In this document: piece by piece, positions 1-8,359 of the stretch
How the letters are laid out: every line of letters begins with the position of its first letter
Position numbering within the stretch: the first letter of the stretch is position 1
DNA from: Sediminibacterium ginsengisoli
GTDB lineage: Bacteria > Bacteroidota > Bacteroidia > Chitinophagales > Chitinophagaceae
Length of the DNA: 64,000 nt
Assembly (NCBI RefSeq): GCF_900167075.1
Contig: NZ_FUWH01000001.1
Span: 558,001 to 622,000, forward strand
Direction of reading: 5' to 3'
Translations under genes and position numbers: made by a program
The notes under the pieces: generated by a model
Told to the model about the DNA's origin: nothing
What the model saw: the letters and a program-made list of their open reading frames with translations, nothing else
Database searches by the model: none

Positions 1-67
1 TATCAACAATACCTTAAACACTCCTCCTGTACGTCAGATCGGTGGAACACTGAGAGTGATATTCTAA
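1..67 (+). CDS. C-terminal end of a SusC/RagA-type TonB-dependent receptor (partial)
   Basis: Only the last 21 codons are inside the window (frame beginning at base 2, stop TAA at 65-67). The peptide ends IGGTLRVIF. A short basic-hydrophobic strand ending in Phe is the usual final beta strand of TonB-dependent receptors. It is followed 25 nt later by a SusD lipoprotein, the standard SusC-SusD order, so the missing upstream gene is inferred to be the SusC partner that imports whatever SusD binds. The tail alone cannot prove the family; the neighbour is the stronger evidence. Confidence 0.75.
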   Translation, partial: INNTLNTPPVRQIGGTLRVIF

Positions 68-92
68 CTACTAAACGTATAAATTATAAGCT

Positions 93-1691
93 ATGAAGCA
101 ATTCTTTAAAATATCATTTATCGGCACAGCTCTGATCCTGCTGGTGAGCGGGTGTAAGAAGTTTGTCGATGTGAACACTAACCCCAATAATGCGGTTACA
201 ACAAAAGCGCAGTTCGTGTTCACCGGTGCGCTGGGCAACAGCTACCGGATCCAGACCAGTGCTGCCCTGATGGTAGTGCCGGGTTCATGGGTAGGCTTTT
301 ACGGACACAGTACCAGCTTCACCGGTGGTGGTGCCGAAAAGACCTACGATTTTACCACTGCAGATTTCAATGCATTCGATGGTATTTATGATAATATCGG
401 CGATTACCAGTATGTGATTACCAACGCAGACCGCGATGGTGTTGCATTCCTGAAAGATCCTGCCAATGTAATGCAGTGTTATATGTTCCAGCAGCTGGTA
501 GATATGTACGGCAACGTACCATATACGGATGCATTGAAAGGTGTAACGAATATCACACCTACTTATACAGATCAGAAAGTGATCTATGAAGACCTGGTGG
601 TTCGCCTCGATTCTGCAATGGCGCGTATCGCCAGAGCTACCTGGCCAACGGATGCGTCGCTCACTGCCCAGGATGTTTATTTCCAGGGCGCCAAAGACAG
701 CTGGATCCGTTTTGCCAATACGATCAAACTGCGTATACTGATGCGCCAGAGCTTTATGCCCGGTCGTGATACTTATATCACTACCAATATCAACAATACA
801 ATCGCGAGAGGTTATATCCAGCAGAATGTATTGGTGTCTCCCGGTTATCAGAATATAGCAGGCAAGCTGAATCCGTTCTATGCTAACTACGGATACAATG
901 AACTGAATAACGTTACGTCCAACCACCAGTACCGTAAGATGGGTGCGCCTATCATCAACTGGCTGAAAAACAGTGTTACCACAAACGCAAGGCCGGCTTC
1001 AGCTGGTACAGTTGCTGCTACTGCAGATGCTGATACCTTCCGTTTACAGGGTCTTGCATGGCCTATCGGTACCACACCAAGTGCTCCTTCCAATACATTG
1101 TCTAACTATGTAGGTATTCCGCTGGGAGCAGGTAGTGGTTTTGCAACGGCAAGTTCTTCACCGATCGGACCATTCCAGGTTCAGGTGGGTCAGGGAACAC
1201 GTCCGGGTATGCTGATGCTGCTTGCCGAAGCTTATTTCCTTCAGGCGGAAGCTGCACAGCGTTATGGTGTTGCACTCGGAACGGCGCAAAGTCTTTATGA
1301 GAGCGGTATCCTGGCACACTTCAGAACCGTGGCTGCTCCTTCTACTGCAGGTAATGCAAGCAATACCGGAGATGCATATGCGATCCGTTATTACAGCAAG
1401 CCTATACAGAATGTAGGCTGGGCTGCATCCACTGATAAGATCAGGGCTATCCTGATCCAGAAATGGGTGTCTCTGGAACATATCAACGGATTGGAAGCAT
1501 GGAGCGAATACAGGAAATCATCCGGATCAACTTCAGTAGGAGTGCCGATCCTTCCGGCTACCGTTGCTTCAACCAGCAACCCTGAACCGGTGCGTTACCT
1601 CTATCCACAGACAGAATATGATGCCAATACAAATAATGTACCTGCGAGCATCAACAGGTTCACATCAAAAATCTTCTGGGACGTAAACTAA
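93..1691 (+). CDS. SusD/RagB-family nutrient-binding outer-membrane lipoprotein
   Basis: A surface lipoprotein expected to form the lid of a SusC-SusD uptake complex and bind the nutrient before TonB-driven import. The first 21 residues are a lipoprotein signal with lipobox LVSGC (Cys21). The 532-residue length fits the SusD-like_2 group. The N-terminal helical, TPR-like part contains the typical stretches YQYVITNADRD, MYGNVPYTDAL and VIYEDLVVRLDSA; near the C-terminus is WVSLEHINGLEAWSEYRKS, a hallmark of this group. The substrate cannot be told from sequence, and no glycoside hydrolase or peptidase lies inside the visible part of the operon. It sits 25 nt after the SusC tail and 24 nt before the DUF1735 lipoprotein, so the three are probably cotranscribed. 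Confidence 0.93.
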   Translation: MKQFFKISFIGTALILLVSGCKKFVDVNTNPNNAVTTKAQFVFTGALGNSYRIQTSAALMVVPGSWVGFYGHSTSFTGGGAEKTYDFTTADFNAFDGIYDNIGDYQYVITNADRDGVAFLKDPANVMQCYMFQQLVDMYGNVPYTDALKGVTNITPTYTDQKVIYEDLVVRLDSAMARIARATWPTDASLTAQDVYFQGAKDSWIRFANTIKLRILMRQSFMPGRDTYITTNINNTIARGYIQQNVLVSPGYQNIAGKLNPFYANYGYNELNNVTSNHQYRKMGAPIINWLKNSVTTNARPASAGTVAATADADTFRLQGLAWPIGTTPSAPSNTLSNYVGIPLGAGSGFATASSSPIGPFQVQVGQGTRPGMLMLLAEAYFLQAEAAQRYGVALGTAQSLYESGILAHFRTVAAPSTAGNASNTGDAYAIRYYSKPIQNVGWAASTDKIRAILIQKWVSLEHINGLEAWSEYRKSSGSTSVGVPILPATVASTSNPEPVRYLYPQTEYDANTNNVPASINRFTSKIFWDVN

Positions 1692-1715
1692 TTACTAATT
1701 ATAAAGGACAGCATT

Positions 1716-2726
1716 ATGAAATATATAAAATATAGTTTGCTCTTATTTCTTGTCGCTTCTTTATCGTCATGCCTGAAATCGGCTACTGATATGGCGGGGT
1801 TGCGTACAGATAAGGGTACTATTGTGACTGCCATTACGGAAGCACAATACCTGAATACCGATGCACAGAATATCGGCTTTGGATTCAACGCGTTTACCAA
1901 TTTCAGCTTTGCAACACCTGCAACTGAAGAAGTGAAATTCTTCACCCTTCACGTATCGCAGCCGCGCGAAACAAAGCTTTCAGGACCATTGCTGGTAAAA
2001 GTGGCTATGACAGCCCTCTCCGGTTTCACCGCACCACCAGCCGGAGCGATCACGATCCCGGCAGAAATATCCGTTCCTGCATCAACAGCCAATTCGTTCG
2101 ATTTTCCCGTAAGGTTCACAGTTAATAAAGCTGGTTTCAACCCGGCGTTATGGTATGGTGCTACTTTCACCATTACCGCCGTTAACCAGGGAGTGTACAG
2201 CGAACTGGATAAAACGGTTGATATCATCTTTAATGGTGCCGCCGCATTCAATAACAGCCGTTATACGGGCAGGTACAAATGGACCACCACGGTCTCTGAC
2301 CCCGCCGGCCAGTATGGTTATACCAACAACACCAAACCGGTTAACCTCGAAGCGAACTCAGCAGGAACACTGGATATTCTCGATTTCTCTGCTGCTGCGC
2401 TTTCTTCCGCAACCACCTATCGCTATCTGTTTGCGGCCAACCTTTCAACAGGTGCGTCAACAGCGCTGTTTGCACCAAGGTATGTGATCGATGGAACAGG
2501 TAAGGTTACGGGCATTCTGAACCAGTCAGGTACAACGGCTGTAACAGGTATTACACTGGATGCTTCCGCTCCTAACCAGTTTACTTATACGGCCAATGAT
2601 AACAGGTCCATGGTAGTCAAATATTCGTTCACCCTCACTACTACTATCGGTGGCGTGGTAACACCAAGGGTTGTTACGGTTACTGAAAAATTCGAATATG
2701 ATGCCCTGCAGGCTTATTACCCTTAA
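1716..2726 (+). CDS. DUF1735-type lipoprotein, last gene of the Sus-like operon
   Basis: 336 residues. The signal peptide has a lipobox at LSSC (Cys19), so it is a lipoprotein. The middle part (about residues 70-170), with alternating strands such as PAEISVPASTANSFDFPVRF and VDIIFNGAAAFNNSRYTGRY, resembles the DUF1735/BT_3987-like N-terminal domain of lipoproteins that follow susCD pairs. Those proteins are thought to be extra surface binding proteins for the nutrient. The C-terminal half is beta-rich and ends with a strand pattern (VVTVTEKFEYDA). A strong hairpin terminator follows 20 nt after the stop, so the operon ends here. The domain assignment is by recognition; the ligand is unknown. 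Confidence 0.72.
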   Translation: MKYIKYSLLLFLVASLSSCLKSATDMAGLRTDKGTIVTAITEAQYLNTDAQNIGFGFNAFTNFSFATPATEEVKFFTLHVSQPRETKLSGPLLVKVAMTALSGFTAPPAGAITIPAEISVPASTANSFDFPVRFTVNKAGFNPALWYGATFTITAVNQGVYSELDKTVDIIFNGAAAFNNSRYTGRYKWTTTVSDPAGQYGYTNNTKPVNLEANSAGTLDILDFSAAALSSATTYRYLFAANLSTGASTALFAPRYVIDGTGKVTGILNQSGTTAVTGITLDASAPNQFTYTANDNRSMVVKYSFTLTTTIGGVVTPRVVTVTEKFEYDALQAYYP

Positions 2727-2746
2727 CAGCAATACGTTTTAAGGAA

Positions 2747-2785
2747 TATAAAGGGGCCGCCGTTTGGTGGTCCCTTTATATTTTA
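2747..2785 (+). terminator. Rho-independent terminator of the Sus-like operon
   Basis: Arms TATAAAGGG and CCCTTTATA bracket an inner GC part that closes with two G-U pairs around a GTTT loop, and the structure is followed by TTTTA. The G-U pairs occur only in RNA of the plus strand, which fits termination of the rightward operon ending at 2726. Confidence 0.85.
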
Positions 2786-2830
2786 AGGAGGTAAATGGGA
2801 GGTCGCAGGCATAATTGTTGCCGATTTGAA

Positions 2831-2838
2831 TACATTTG
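2831..2838 (+). promoter_or_regulatory. -7 promoter element for the DUF3467 gene
   Basis: TACATTTG is an exact match to the Bacteroidota -7 consensus TAnnTTTG, 18 nt before the ATG at 2857. I see no good TTTG at -33. The element overlaps the in-frame TTG at 2836, so translation from that TTG is unlikely and the ATG is preferred. Confidence 0.6.
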
Positions 2839-2856
2839 TCTATTAATTTGATTTTT

Positions 2857-3168
2857 ATGGAGGATCCACAACAAGCCAACCAGTTGAATATCGAGATCAG
2901 TGAAGAGGTAGCGGAAGGTACCTATGCCAACCTGGCCATCATTACGCACAGTAATGCCGAATTCGTTATCGATTTTGTGAATGTGATGCCGGGAACGCCT
3001 AAAAGCAGGGTGAAATCAAGGATCATCTTTACGCCGATGCATGCCAAGCGCTTTATGAAAGCCCTGGCTGAGAATATCGAACGTTTCGAAGCAGCCAATG
3101 GGGATATCCAGGACCTTGAACATATCGAGATCCCGATGAATTTCGGTGGTCCTACCGCGCAGGCCTAA
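2857..3168 (+). CDS. DUF3467 family protein
   Basis: 103 residues, beginning MEDPQQANQLNIEISEEVAEGTY. The pattern (EGTYANL, then HSNAEFVIDF, then PKSRVKSRIIFTPMHAKRF) is that of the small DUF3467 proteins common in Bacteroidota. Their biochemical role is unknown to me; the fold is expected to be small alpha/beta and cytoplasmic. No signal peptide or membrane segment is visible. The start at 2857 is chosen over an upstream TTG because that codon lies within the -7 promoter element. The stop overlaps the stop of the convergent radC gene by 4 nt, so the two transcripts are antisense at their ends. Confidence 0.85.
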   Translation: MEDPQQANQLNIEISEEVAEGTYANLAIITHSNAEFVIDFVNVMPGTPKSRVKSRIIFTPMHAKRFMKALAENIERFEAANGDIQDLEHIEIPMNFGGPTAQA

Positions 3169-3854
3169 AGCACGCCGGCATCTGCAAAACTGTAATAGCC
3201 ATCTTCGCCCACGATAATATGGTCGAGTATCCTGATATCAAAACAGGCTGCAGCGCGTTTCAGTTTTTCGGTAACCTGGTGATCGGCCCTGCTGGGTTTT
3301 AAATTTCCGCCCGGATGATTGTGGCAGAGGATAAGTGATGTGGCATCGTATTCCAGCGCCTTTTTAAGAATGATGCGCGGATCAGCCACCGTGCCCGTTA
3401 CACCGCCCTCGCTTACGATATCCATATGCAATACCCTGTTGCCGTGATTCAGGAAGACAACAGAAAACATTTCAGTTTTTTTATATCTGAACCGCTCGTG
3501 CAGGTAATCTGCTATATCCTTGCTGCAGGTGATCACTTTTTTCTTTTTACCTGCAGTATTCCGTCTCACGCCCAGTTCCAGGGCAGCGGCCAGGTAAACG
3601 GCTTTTGCCGGGCCGATGCCTTTTATTTTCAGGTTTACCAGTTCCTTCACCGAAAAAGCCGCCAGGGTGGGGATATGCTGCCCGGAAGCATCCAGCAGGT
3701 CCCGGGCCAGTTCTACGGCATTTTTCCCGGAAATGCCGTTATTGATCAGTATCGCCAGTAATTCCGTATTACTCAGCGATTCAGGTCCGTTCTGTAAGAG
3801 CTTCTCCCGGGGCTGGTCATCACCCGACCAATCCTTGATCGTATTTTTTCTCAT
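3165..3854 (-). CDS. radC: RadC-family JAB/JAMM-domain protein
   Basis: 229 residues, the normal RadC length. The N-terminal helical part (about 1-95) includes the helix-hairpin-helix-like stretch LKIKGIGPAKA. The C-terminal JAB domain carries the metal-binding signature LCHNHPGG, with His168, His170 and, after Ser178, Asp181 (HxH-x7-S-x2-D), as in zinc-dependent JAMM proteases. The family was once linked to DNA repair, but its true substrate is unsettled. It is divergently oriented to prs, 74 nt away, and convergent with the DUF3467 gene. A -7 like element lies exactly 4 nt upstream of its ATG. Confidence 0.93.
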   Translation of the reverse strand: MRKNTIKDWSGDDQPREKLLQNGPESLSNTELLAILINNGISGKNAVELARDLLDASGQHIPTLAAFSVKELVNLKIKGIGPAKAVYLAAALELGVRRNTAGKKKKVITCSKDIADYLHERFRYKKTEMFSVVFLNHGNRVLHMDIVSEGGVTGTVADPRIILKKALEYDATSLILCHNHPGGNLKPSRADHQVTEKLKRAAACFDIRILDHIIVGEDGYYSFADAGVL

Positions 3855-3858
3855 AGTA

Positions 3859-3866
3859 AAAATTTA
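3859..3866 (-). promoter_or_regulatory. -7-like element directly upstream of radC
   Basis: On the minus strand TAAATTTT is followed by TACT and then the radC ATG. It matches TAnnTTTG in all but the last base. The 4-nt spacing to the start codon puts transcription initiation on or next to the ATG, so the mRNA would be leaderless. The region is AT-rich, so a chance match is possible. Confidence 0.4.
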
Positions 3867-3901
3867 TAAAAAATCAAATCATAATTTCTTAACCTAATCT
3901 A

Positions 3902-3909
3902 TATCTTCG
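3902..3909 (+). promoter_or_regulatory. -7 promoter element of prs
   Basis: TATCTTCG followed by CCG lies 19 nt upstream of the prs ATG. It differs from TAnnTTTG at one base and is almost the same as the element before rplY (TACCTTCG followed by CCG). Confidence 0.55.
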
Positions 3910-3928
3910 CCGCACATTCCCCATACAT

Positions 3929-4879
3929 ATGAACCCTTCCGTTAAGATATTCTCCGGCACAGGGTCGCAGAAACTGGCAGAGAAAATTGCACAGAAATTC
4001 GGCGCACCTATTGGCAAGATCAATATCCAGAAATTCAGCGACGGTGAATTTCAGCCGATCTTTCTCGAAAGCATCCGCGGCGATTATGTTTTCCTTGTAC
4101 AAAGCACTTATGCCCCCACAGACAACCTGATGGAGCTGCTGCTGATGATCGATGCGGCTAAAAGAGCAAGTGCCTATCGCATTATTGCGGTTATTCCGTA
4201 CTACGGATTCGCACGCCAGGACCGTAAAGACAAACCCCGTGTTGCAATCGGCTCCAAACTTATAGCAACGCTGTTGGAGTCAGCCGGAGCGCACAGGGTA
4301 ATTACAATGGACCTCCATGCTGCGCAGATCCAGGGCTTTTTCGATGTGCCGGTGGATCACCTGGACAGTTCAGCCATTTTCATTCCTTATATTGAACAAC
4401 TGAAGCTGCAGAACCTCGCTTTTGCCGCACCGGATGTGGGAAGTACCAACCGTGTAAGGGAGATCGCCAGCTATTTCAATGCTGAAATGGTGATCTGCGA
4501 TAAACACCGCAAACGCGCCAATGAAATTGCCAGCATGGTAGTGATCGGCGATGTGCAGGACCGGGATATTATCCTGGTAGACGATATCTGCGATACCGGC
4601 GGCACCCTGGCCAAAGCGGCAGGATTGCTGAAGGAAAAGGGCGCCCGGAGTGTACGGGCCCTTATCACGCACCCGGTATTGAGCGGCAAAGCGTATGAGA
4701 ACATCGAAAACAGCGTACTGGAAGAGCTGGTTGTATGTGATACCATACCGCTGAAGCAGGAAACACCAAAAATTAAAGTAATATCAGTGGCAGATCTGTT
4801 TGCAATTGCAATACGTAATGCCTATGAAAATAAGAGTATTACAAGTCTTTTCATCCATTCCCAACTGAAAGGGAAATAG
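3929..4879 (+). CDS. prs: Ribose-phosphate pyrophosphokinase (PRPP synthetase)
   Basis: Makes 5-phosphoribosyl-1-pyrophosphate from ribose 5-phosphate and ATP, the precursor for purines, pyrimidines, His, Trp and NAD. 316 residues, the usual class I length. Visible motifs: the flexible loop YYGFARQDRK (91-100), the metal and ATP-binding MDLHAAQIQGFF (127-138, His130) and the PRPP/ribose-phosphate loop ILVDDICDTGGT (215-226). Cytoplasmic. The gene is followed after 109 nt by rplY, which has its own promoter element, so the two may be separately transcribed although prs-rplY adjacency is common. No terminator is visible between them. Confidence 0.97.
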   Translation: MNPSVKIFSGTGSQKLAEKIAQKFGAPIGKINIQKFSDGEFQPIFLESIRGDYVFLVQSTYAPTDNLMELLLMIDAAKRASAYRIIAVIPYYGFARQDRKDKPRVAIGSKLIATLLESAGAHRVITMDLHAAQIQGFFDVPVDHLDSSAIFIPYIEQLKLQNLAFAAPDVGSTNRVREIASYFNAEMVICDKHRKRANEIASMVVIGDVQDRDIILVDDICDTGGTLAKAAGLLKEKGARSVRALITHPVLSGKAYENIENSVLEELVVCDTIPLKQETPKIKVISVADLFAIAIRNAYENKSITSLFIHSQLKGK

Positions 4880-4962
4880 AGCGGGCAGAAGAGACGGAAA
4901 CGGGGTTCGCAGTAATTGTTCGGTATAAAGAATATAAACTGCGAACCCATTGTTTTTTTCCC

Positions 4963-4970
4963 TACCTTCG
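4963..4970 (+). promoter_or_regulatory. -7 promoter element of rplY
   Basis: TACCTTCG, one base from TAnnTTTG, 18 nt before the ATG at 4989. An in-frame upstream ATG at 4950 precedes this element, so it would not be on the transcript; this supports the 4989 start. Confidence 0.55.
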
Positions 4971-4988
4971 CCGTCCAAAATTTTAATC

Positions 4989-5579
4989 ATGAATACAATT
5001 ACAATCGAAGGACAACTGAGGACCGAGCATGGCAAAAAAGCCGCCCGCCAGATTCGCTCTCAGGAGAACGTGCCAGCTGTAATTTACGGGGGTGCTGAGG
5101 AGATCAATTTTTATGCTCCTGCAAAGGCTTTCAAGCCTATCGTATACACAGCCGAATTCCAGGTAGCAGAAGTGAAAGTGGATGGTAAAACCTACCGCTG
5201 CATTCTGAAAGACCTGCAGTTCGACAAAGTTGATGATTCCCTGATCCACGTAGATCTGCTGGAACTCGTAGAAGACAAAAAAGTAGTAGCTACCCTGCCA
5301 CTGAAGTTCGTAGGAACATCTGCCGGTGTAAAAGCGGGTGGTAAGCTGGTAACCAAGATGAAATCTCTGAAAGTAAAGGCACTGCCTAAAGACCTCAAAG
5401 AAGCCATCAATGTGGATATCACTAACCTGGAACTGAACGGAAATATCCGTGTTGAAGATGTTGATGCTCCTAACATGGAGATCATGAACTCTCCGCGTAT
5501 TCCTATTGCTTCAGTAGTAATGACCCGTCAGCTGAAACAGGAAGAAGCTTCTGCAGAAAAAGAAGGAAAGAAGAAATAA
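4989..5579 (+). CDS. rplY: 50S ribosomal protein L25/general stress protein Ctc
   Basis: 196 residues beginning MNTITIEGQLRTEHGKKAAR. The N-terminal L25 domain (about 1-90) binds 5S rRNA; it includes the typical NVPAVIYGG and the LKDLQFDKV...IHVDLLEL region. The C-terminal beta domain (about 95-180), with VPLKF-like strands (ATLPLKFVGTSAGVKAGG) and NVDITNLELNGNIRVEDV, marks the long TL5/Ctc form. The tail is charged (KEGKKK). The start at 4989 matches the family N-terminus and the promoter position. A strong terminator follows the stop. Confidence 0.95.
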   Translation: MNTITIEGQLRTEHGKKAARQIRSQENVPAVIYGGAEEINFYAPAKAFKPIVYTAEFQVAEVKVDGKTYRCILKDLQFDKVDDSLIHVDLLELVEDKKVVATLPLKFVGTSAGVKAGGKLVTKMKSLKVKALPKDLKEAINVDITNLELNGNIRVEDVDAPNMEIMNSPRIPIASVVMTRQLKQEEASAEKEGKKK

Positions 5580-5601
5580 GCGCCTGCAGGTGTTTATATA
5601 C

Positions 5602-5627
5602 AAAGCCCGGTTCATCCGGGCTTTTTT
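5602..5627 (+). terminator. Terminator after rplY
   Basis: A perfect 8-bp stem AAGCCCGG/CCGGGCTT with loop TTCAT is followed by TTTTT. It reaches to the stop codon of the convergent histidine kinase gene (5626) and may serve both strands. Confidence 0.9.
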
Positions 5628-6906
5628 ATGCCTGGTGATGAACGGGGAATGAAACGAAGAATGTGCTGCCTTTGCCTTCTTCGCTTTCCACCCACATATA
5701 GCCTTTATTGAAAGCCGTGAATTCCTGGCATAAGCGAAGCCCGATGCCGGTCCCTTTTTCGTTGAGCGTGCCTCTTTTGGAGACAGGCGGCTCCCCTCCA
5801 AAAAGACTTTTTGCCGTTTCTGCGCTCATGCCAATACCGTTATCCTGGATACTGATCACGATGCGGTCGTCCTTTTTAAAAACTTTGAGCGCAATGGTGC
5901 CGCCCTGGTAACTGAATTTGACCGCATTGGAAACAAGGTTACGTAAGATCAGCAGCAGGTGATCAGGGTCTATCCACAATGTTCTTTCTATTCCCGATTC
6001 TGCAATATTCAATTGCTTGTTGTCGATATTTTCTTTCTGCAGGATCACAGCCTGGCGGAATACCGGTTCAATAGCCACATGCTGGGGCCGTGTAGCAATA
6101 CCATGCAGCTGGTTCCGGCTCCATTTGAGCAGGTTGTCGAGGCTGCCCAGTAGTTCGGTAACCTGTAAGGAAAGCTGTTCGGACAGCTCCTGGAATTTCT
6201 CCTGTGTGATCGTCTTATTATTGATAAGGTATAGGGAAAGTTTGAGCTGCGCGATGGGAGATGATACATCGTGCGCAATAATGGAGATCAGCTTTTCCCG
6301 GGTATTGTTCAGTACTTCCAGTTCCTGGTTTTTGGCGGCGAGCTTTTGCTCGGCAAGGATATGTTCGTTCCGGAGATACTGAACAACGATGCTTACGAGC
6401 GAAAGCGCCATCATGATATTCACGATCACCCGGTTGGCCGGTAAAATATCGATCGCATAAGCGCTGGTGTCTGTCATACGCATCCAGGTGAAAAGGAGTA
6501 CGTCGAGACAGGATAGCAGTATAATGAGCCACCTTTTATGAAAGATGATCGCAACTACCGTCATGTGGGCAATCAGGTAATATTCGTTCCCGTTTTGAAA
6601 TGCGATGCCGCCGAAAGTGAAGAAGAAACTTCCTAGTACGGCCAGTACGGTGACAAATACCCTGAATCGCCTGAAGTGATTGATCAGGATGAAAAAAAGG
6701 TTGCCGGCCAGGCTGCATCCGCCAATGGCTGCGGCCGCATAATGCCCGTTGATAATATTCGTAATGATAAAGAAAAGGGTAACTGGTGCATAGACAATTG
6801 CAACCAGGTTCAGGGTCCTGATCCGCTTCCGTTCACGAAATGAAATATCGTCCGTAACGCCTGCATCGAGCAAAGCATTAACCAGTTTTACCAGGTTACC
6901 TGTCAT
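5626..6906 (-). CDS. Membrane-bound sensor histidine kinase
   Basis: 426 residues. About six hydrophobic segments occupy residues 33-180 with no recognisable periplasmic or PAS domain, so the sensing part is the membrane itself. A short coiled coil (181-205) leads to the phosphoacceptor HisKA domain with His212 in IIAHDVSSPIAQLK. The ATPase domain has the N box (LRNLVSNAVKFS, Asn327), G1 box DNGIGM (355-360) and G2 box GTGIGL (385-390). No response-regulator gene adjoins it, so its partner is unknown. The reading frame stays open to 7119, but that would run through the pth start; ATG 6906 is preferred because it leaves the divergent promoter region free and starts just before the first helices. 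Confidence 0.88.
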   Translation of the reverse strand: MTGNLVKLVNALLDAGVTDDISFRERKRIRTLNLVAIVYAPVTLFFIITNIINGHYAAAAIGGCSLAGNLFFILINHFRRFRVFVTVLAVLGSFFFTFGGIAFQNGNEYYLIAHMTVVAIIFHKRWLIILLSCLDVLLFTWMRMTDTSAYAIDILPANRVIVNIMMALSLVSIVVQYLRNEHILAEQKLAAKNQELEVLNNTREKLISIIAHDVSSPIAQLKLSLYLINNKTITQEKFQELSEQLSLQVTELLGSLDNLLKWSRNQLHGIATRPQHVAIEPVFRQAVILQKENIDNKQLNIAESGIERTLWIDPDHLLLILRNLVSNAVKFSYQGGTIALKVFKKDDRIVISIQDNGIGMSAETAKSLFGGEPPVSKRGTLNEKGTGIGLRLCQEFTAFNKGYMWVESEEGKGSTFFVSFPVHHQA

Positions 6907-7002
6907 GTTCACAGTGGAAGGAGGGGGAAAGCCTTCCGGGAGCAATATAAGTTTTATGGCAATAAAATGGCGTAAAAAACCATACAATCCGCTGGTGTTC
7001 AG

Positions 7003-7010
7003 TAATTTTA
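7003..7010 (+). promoter_or_regulatory. -7-like element directly upstream of pth
   Basis: TAATTTTA, one mismatch to TAnnTTTG, lies 4 nt (CACT) before the pth ATG at 7015. This spacing predicts a leaderless transcript. No clear -33 element is visible. Confidence 0.45.
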
Positions 7011-7014
7011 CACT

Positions 7015-7596
7015 ATGAGCAAATTCCTGCTGGTTGGCTTGGGTAATATCGGTGAGGCATACATTAATACACGTCATAATATCGGTTTTGATGTGGTGAA
7101 CGCCTTCGTATTGAAGCATGGCGGTTTTTTCCGTAACGACCGGCTGGCCGATGTGGCAGAAGTGAAGTGGAAGGGCAGGCAGTTCATCTGCATCAAACCC
7201 ACCACTTTCATGAACCTCAGCGGGAAAGCATTTAAATACTGGATGGATAAGGAAAAGGTCCAGTTAGCCAATACACTCACTATTGTAGATGATCTGGCTT
7301 TGCCCATCAATAAACTCAGGCTCCGCCCTTCAGGCAGCGATGCCGGCCATAACGGACTGCGCGATATACAGCTTACATTAGGAACGGATGCTTATCCCAA
7401 ACTGCGTTTTGGCATCGGGAACAATTTTCCCAAAGGCAGGCAGGTAGAGTTTGTACTGGGGCGATGGCAGGCTTCAGAACAGGGCCTGGTAAACCAGAAA
7501 GTGCAGAAATGCACCGAGATCATCGAATCTTTTGCTACCGTTGGTATAGAAAAAACCATGAATATGGTAAATAATTTGGCATTCACCCAAGAATGA
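7015..7596 (+). CDS. pth: Peptidyl-tRNA hydrolase
   Basis: Releases tRNA from peptidyl-tRNA that drops off ribosomes. 193 residues, the normal length for the Pth family. Active-site positions are all present: Asn11 in VGLGNIG, catalytic His21 in TRHNIGFD, Asn67 in TFMNLSG, Asp92/93 in VDDLALP and Asn113 in DAGHNGL. The usual GLGNPG is GLGNIG here, a mild variation. It is divergent from the sensor kinase gene. The closest upstream signal is a -7-like element 4 nt before the ATG; no Shine-Dalgarno sequence is seen. Confidence 0.97.
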   Translation: MSKFLLVGLGNIGEAYINTRHNIGFDVVNAFVLKHGGFFRNDRLADVAEVKWKGRQFICIKPTTFMNLSGKAFKYWMDKEKVQLANTLTIVDDLALPINKLRLRPSGSDAGHNGLRDIQLTLGTDAYPKLRFGIGNNFPKGRQVEFVLGRWQASEQGLVNQKVQKCTEIIESFATVGIEKTMNMVNNLAFTQE

Positions 7597-7710
7597 CCTT
7601 ATTTCACAATATAATAATGCACAAAATCTAATACAAGTGAAAACAACCTGACCCCCAAGGCTGTAAATCATTATTTGAAAACGCTTGTATTAGCATTTAA
7701 ACGTATTAGT

Positions 7711-8322
7711 ATGAAGATTTTTTGCGTAGGCAGGAACTACGCCGATCATGCGAAAGAACTGGGCAATGCGGTTCCTGAGGAACCTGTTATCTTCATGAAA
7801 CCCAAGAGCGCACTACTTCAACCCAACGTACCATTCTATTACCCGGAATTCTCCAACGAGCTTCATTACGAGGCAGAACTGGTTTTGAGGGTATCCAAGA
7901 ACGGTAAATATGTTCCCGAAACACATGCCGGTAAATATTATGACGCCATTACGGTGGGGATAGACTTTACCGCCCGTGACCTGCAGGCCGAACTGAAGAA
8001 AAAGGGGCTCCCATGGGAAAAAGCAAAAGCCTGGGATAATTCAGCCGTACTTGGTAAATGGGTGCCGCTTACACCCGAGATCTCACGCAACCCGATCCTC
8101 TTCTCGTTGAAAAAGAACGGTGAAACCGTACAGAGCGGTAATTCAACTCACATGATCTTCTCTTTCAACCAGATCGTTGCCCATATTTCAAACTATTTTT
8201 CACTGAATATCGGCGACCTGATCTATACCGGTACACCGGCCGGTGTAGGAGAATGTGTATCAGGTGACCTGCTTGAGGGTTATCTTGCAGAACAGAAAAT
8301 GTTCGCGCTGGAAATAAAATAA
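7711..8322 (+). CDS. Fumarylacetoacetate hydrolase (FAH) family protein
   Basis: 203 residues from ATG 7711 (MKIFCVGRNYADHAKELGN). The FAH/MhpD catalytic fold is recognised from PVIFMKPKSAL, the metal-binding acids in LHYEAELVLRV, then VGIDFTARDLQ, KAWDNSAVLG and the C-terminal GDLIYTGTPAGVG. Members hydrolyse or decarboxylate beta-diketo or acylpyruvate compounds with Mg2+; acylpyruvase is the closest functional guess for this short single-domain form, but the substrate is not proven. The frame opens 36 nt earlier at a TTG, which lacks family similarity. It is followed 37 nt downstream by the fused E1 gene, so the two may share a transcript. Confidence 0.9.
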   Translation: MKIFCVGRNYADHAKELGNAVPEEPVIFMKPKSALLQPNVPFYYPEFSNELHYEAELVLRVSKNGKYVPETHAGKYYDAITVGIDFTARDLQAELKKKGLPWEKAKAWDNSAVLGKWVPLTPEISRNPILFSLKKNGETVQSGNSTHMIFSFNQIVAHISNYFSLNIGDLIYTGTPAGVGECVSGDLLEGYLAEQKMFALEIK

Positions 8323-8359
8323 CAGATCCGGCGTTTTTAACCCAAGAGGAAAACAGACG

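Noticed and set aside
5626..7119. Longer form of the histidine kinase starting at 7119
   Set aside because: It would overlap pth by about 100 nt and add 71 residues with no recognisable domain.
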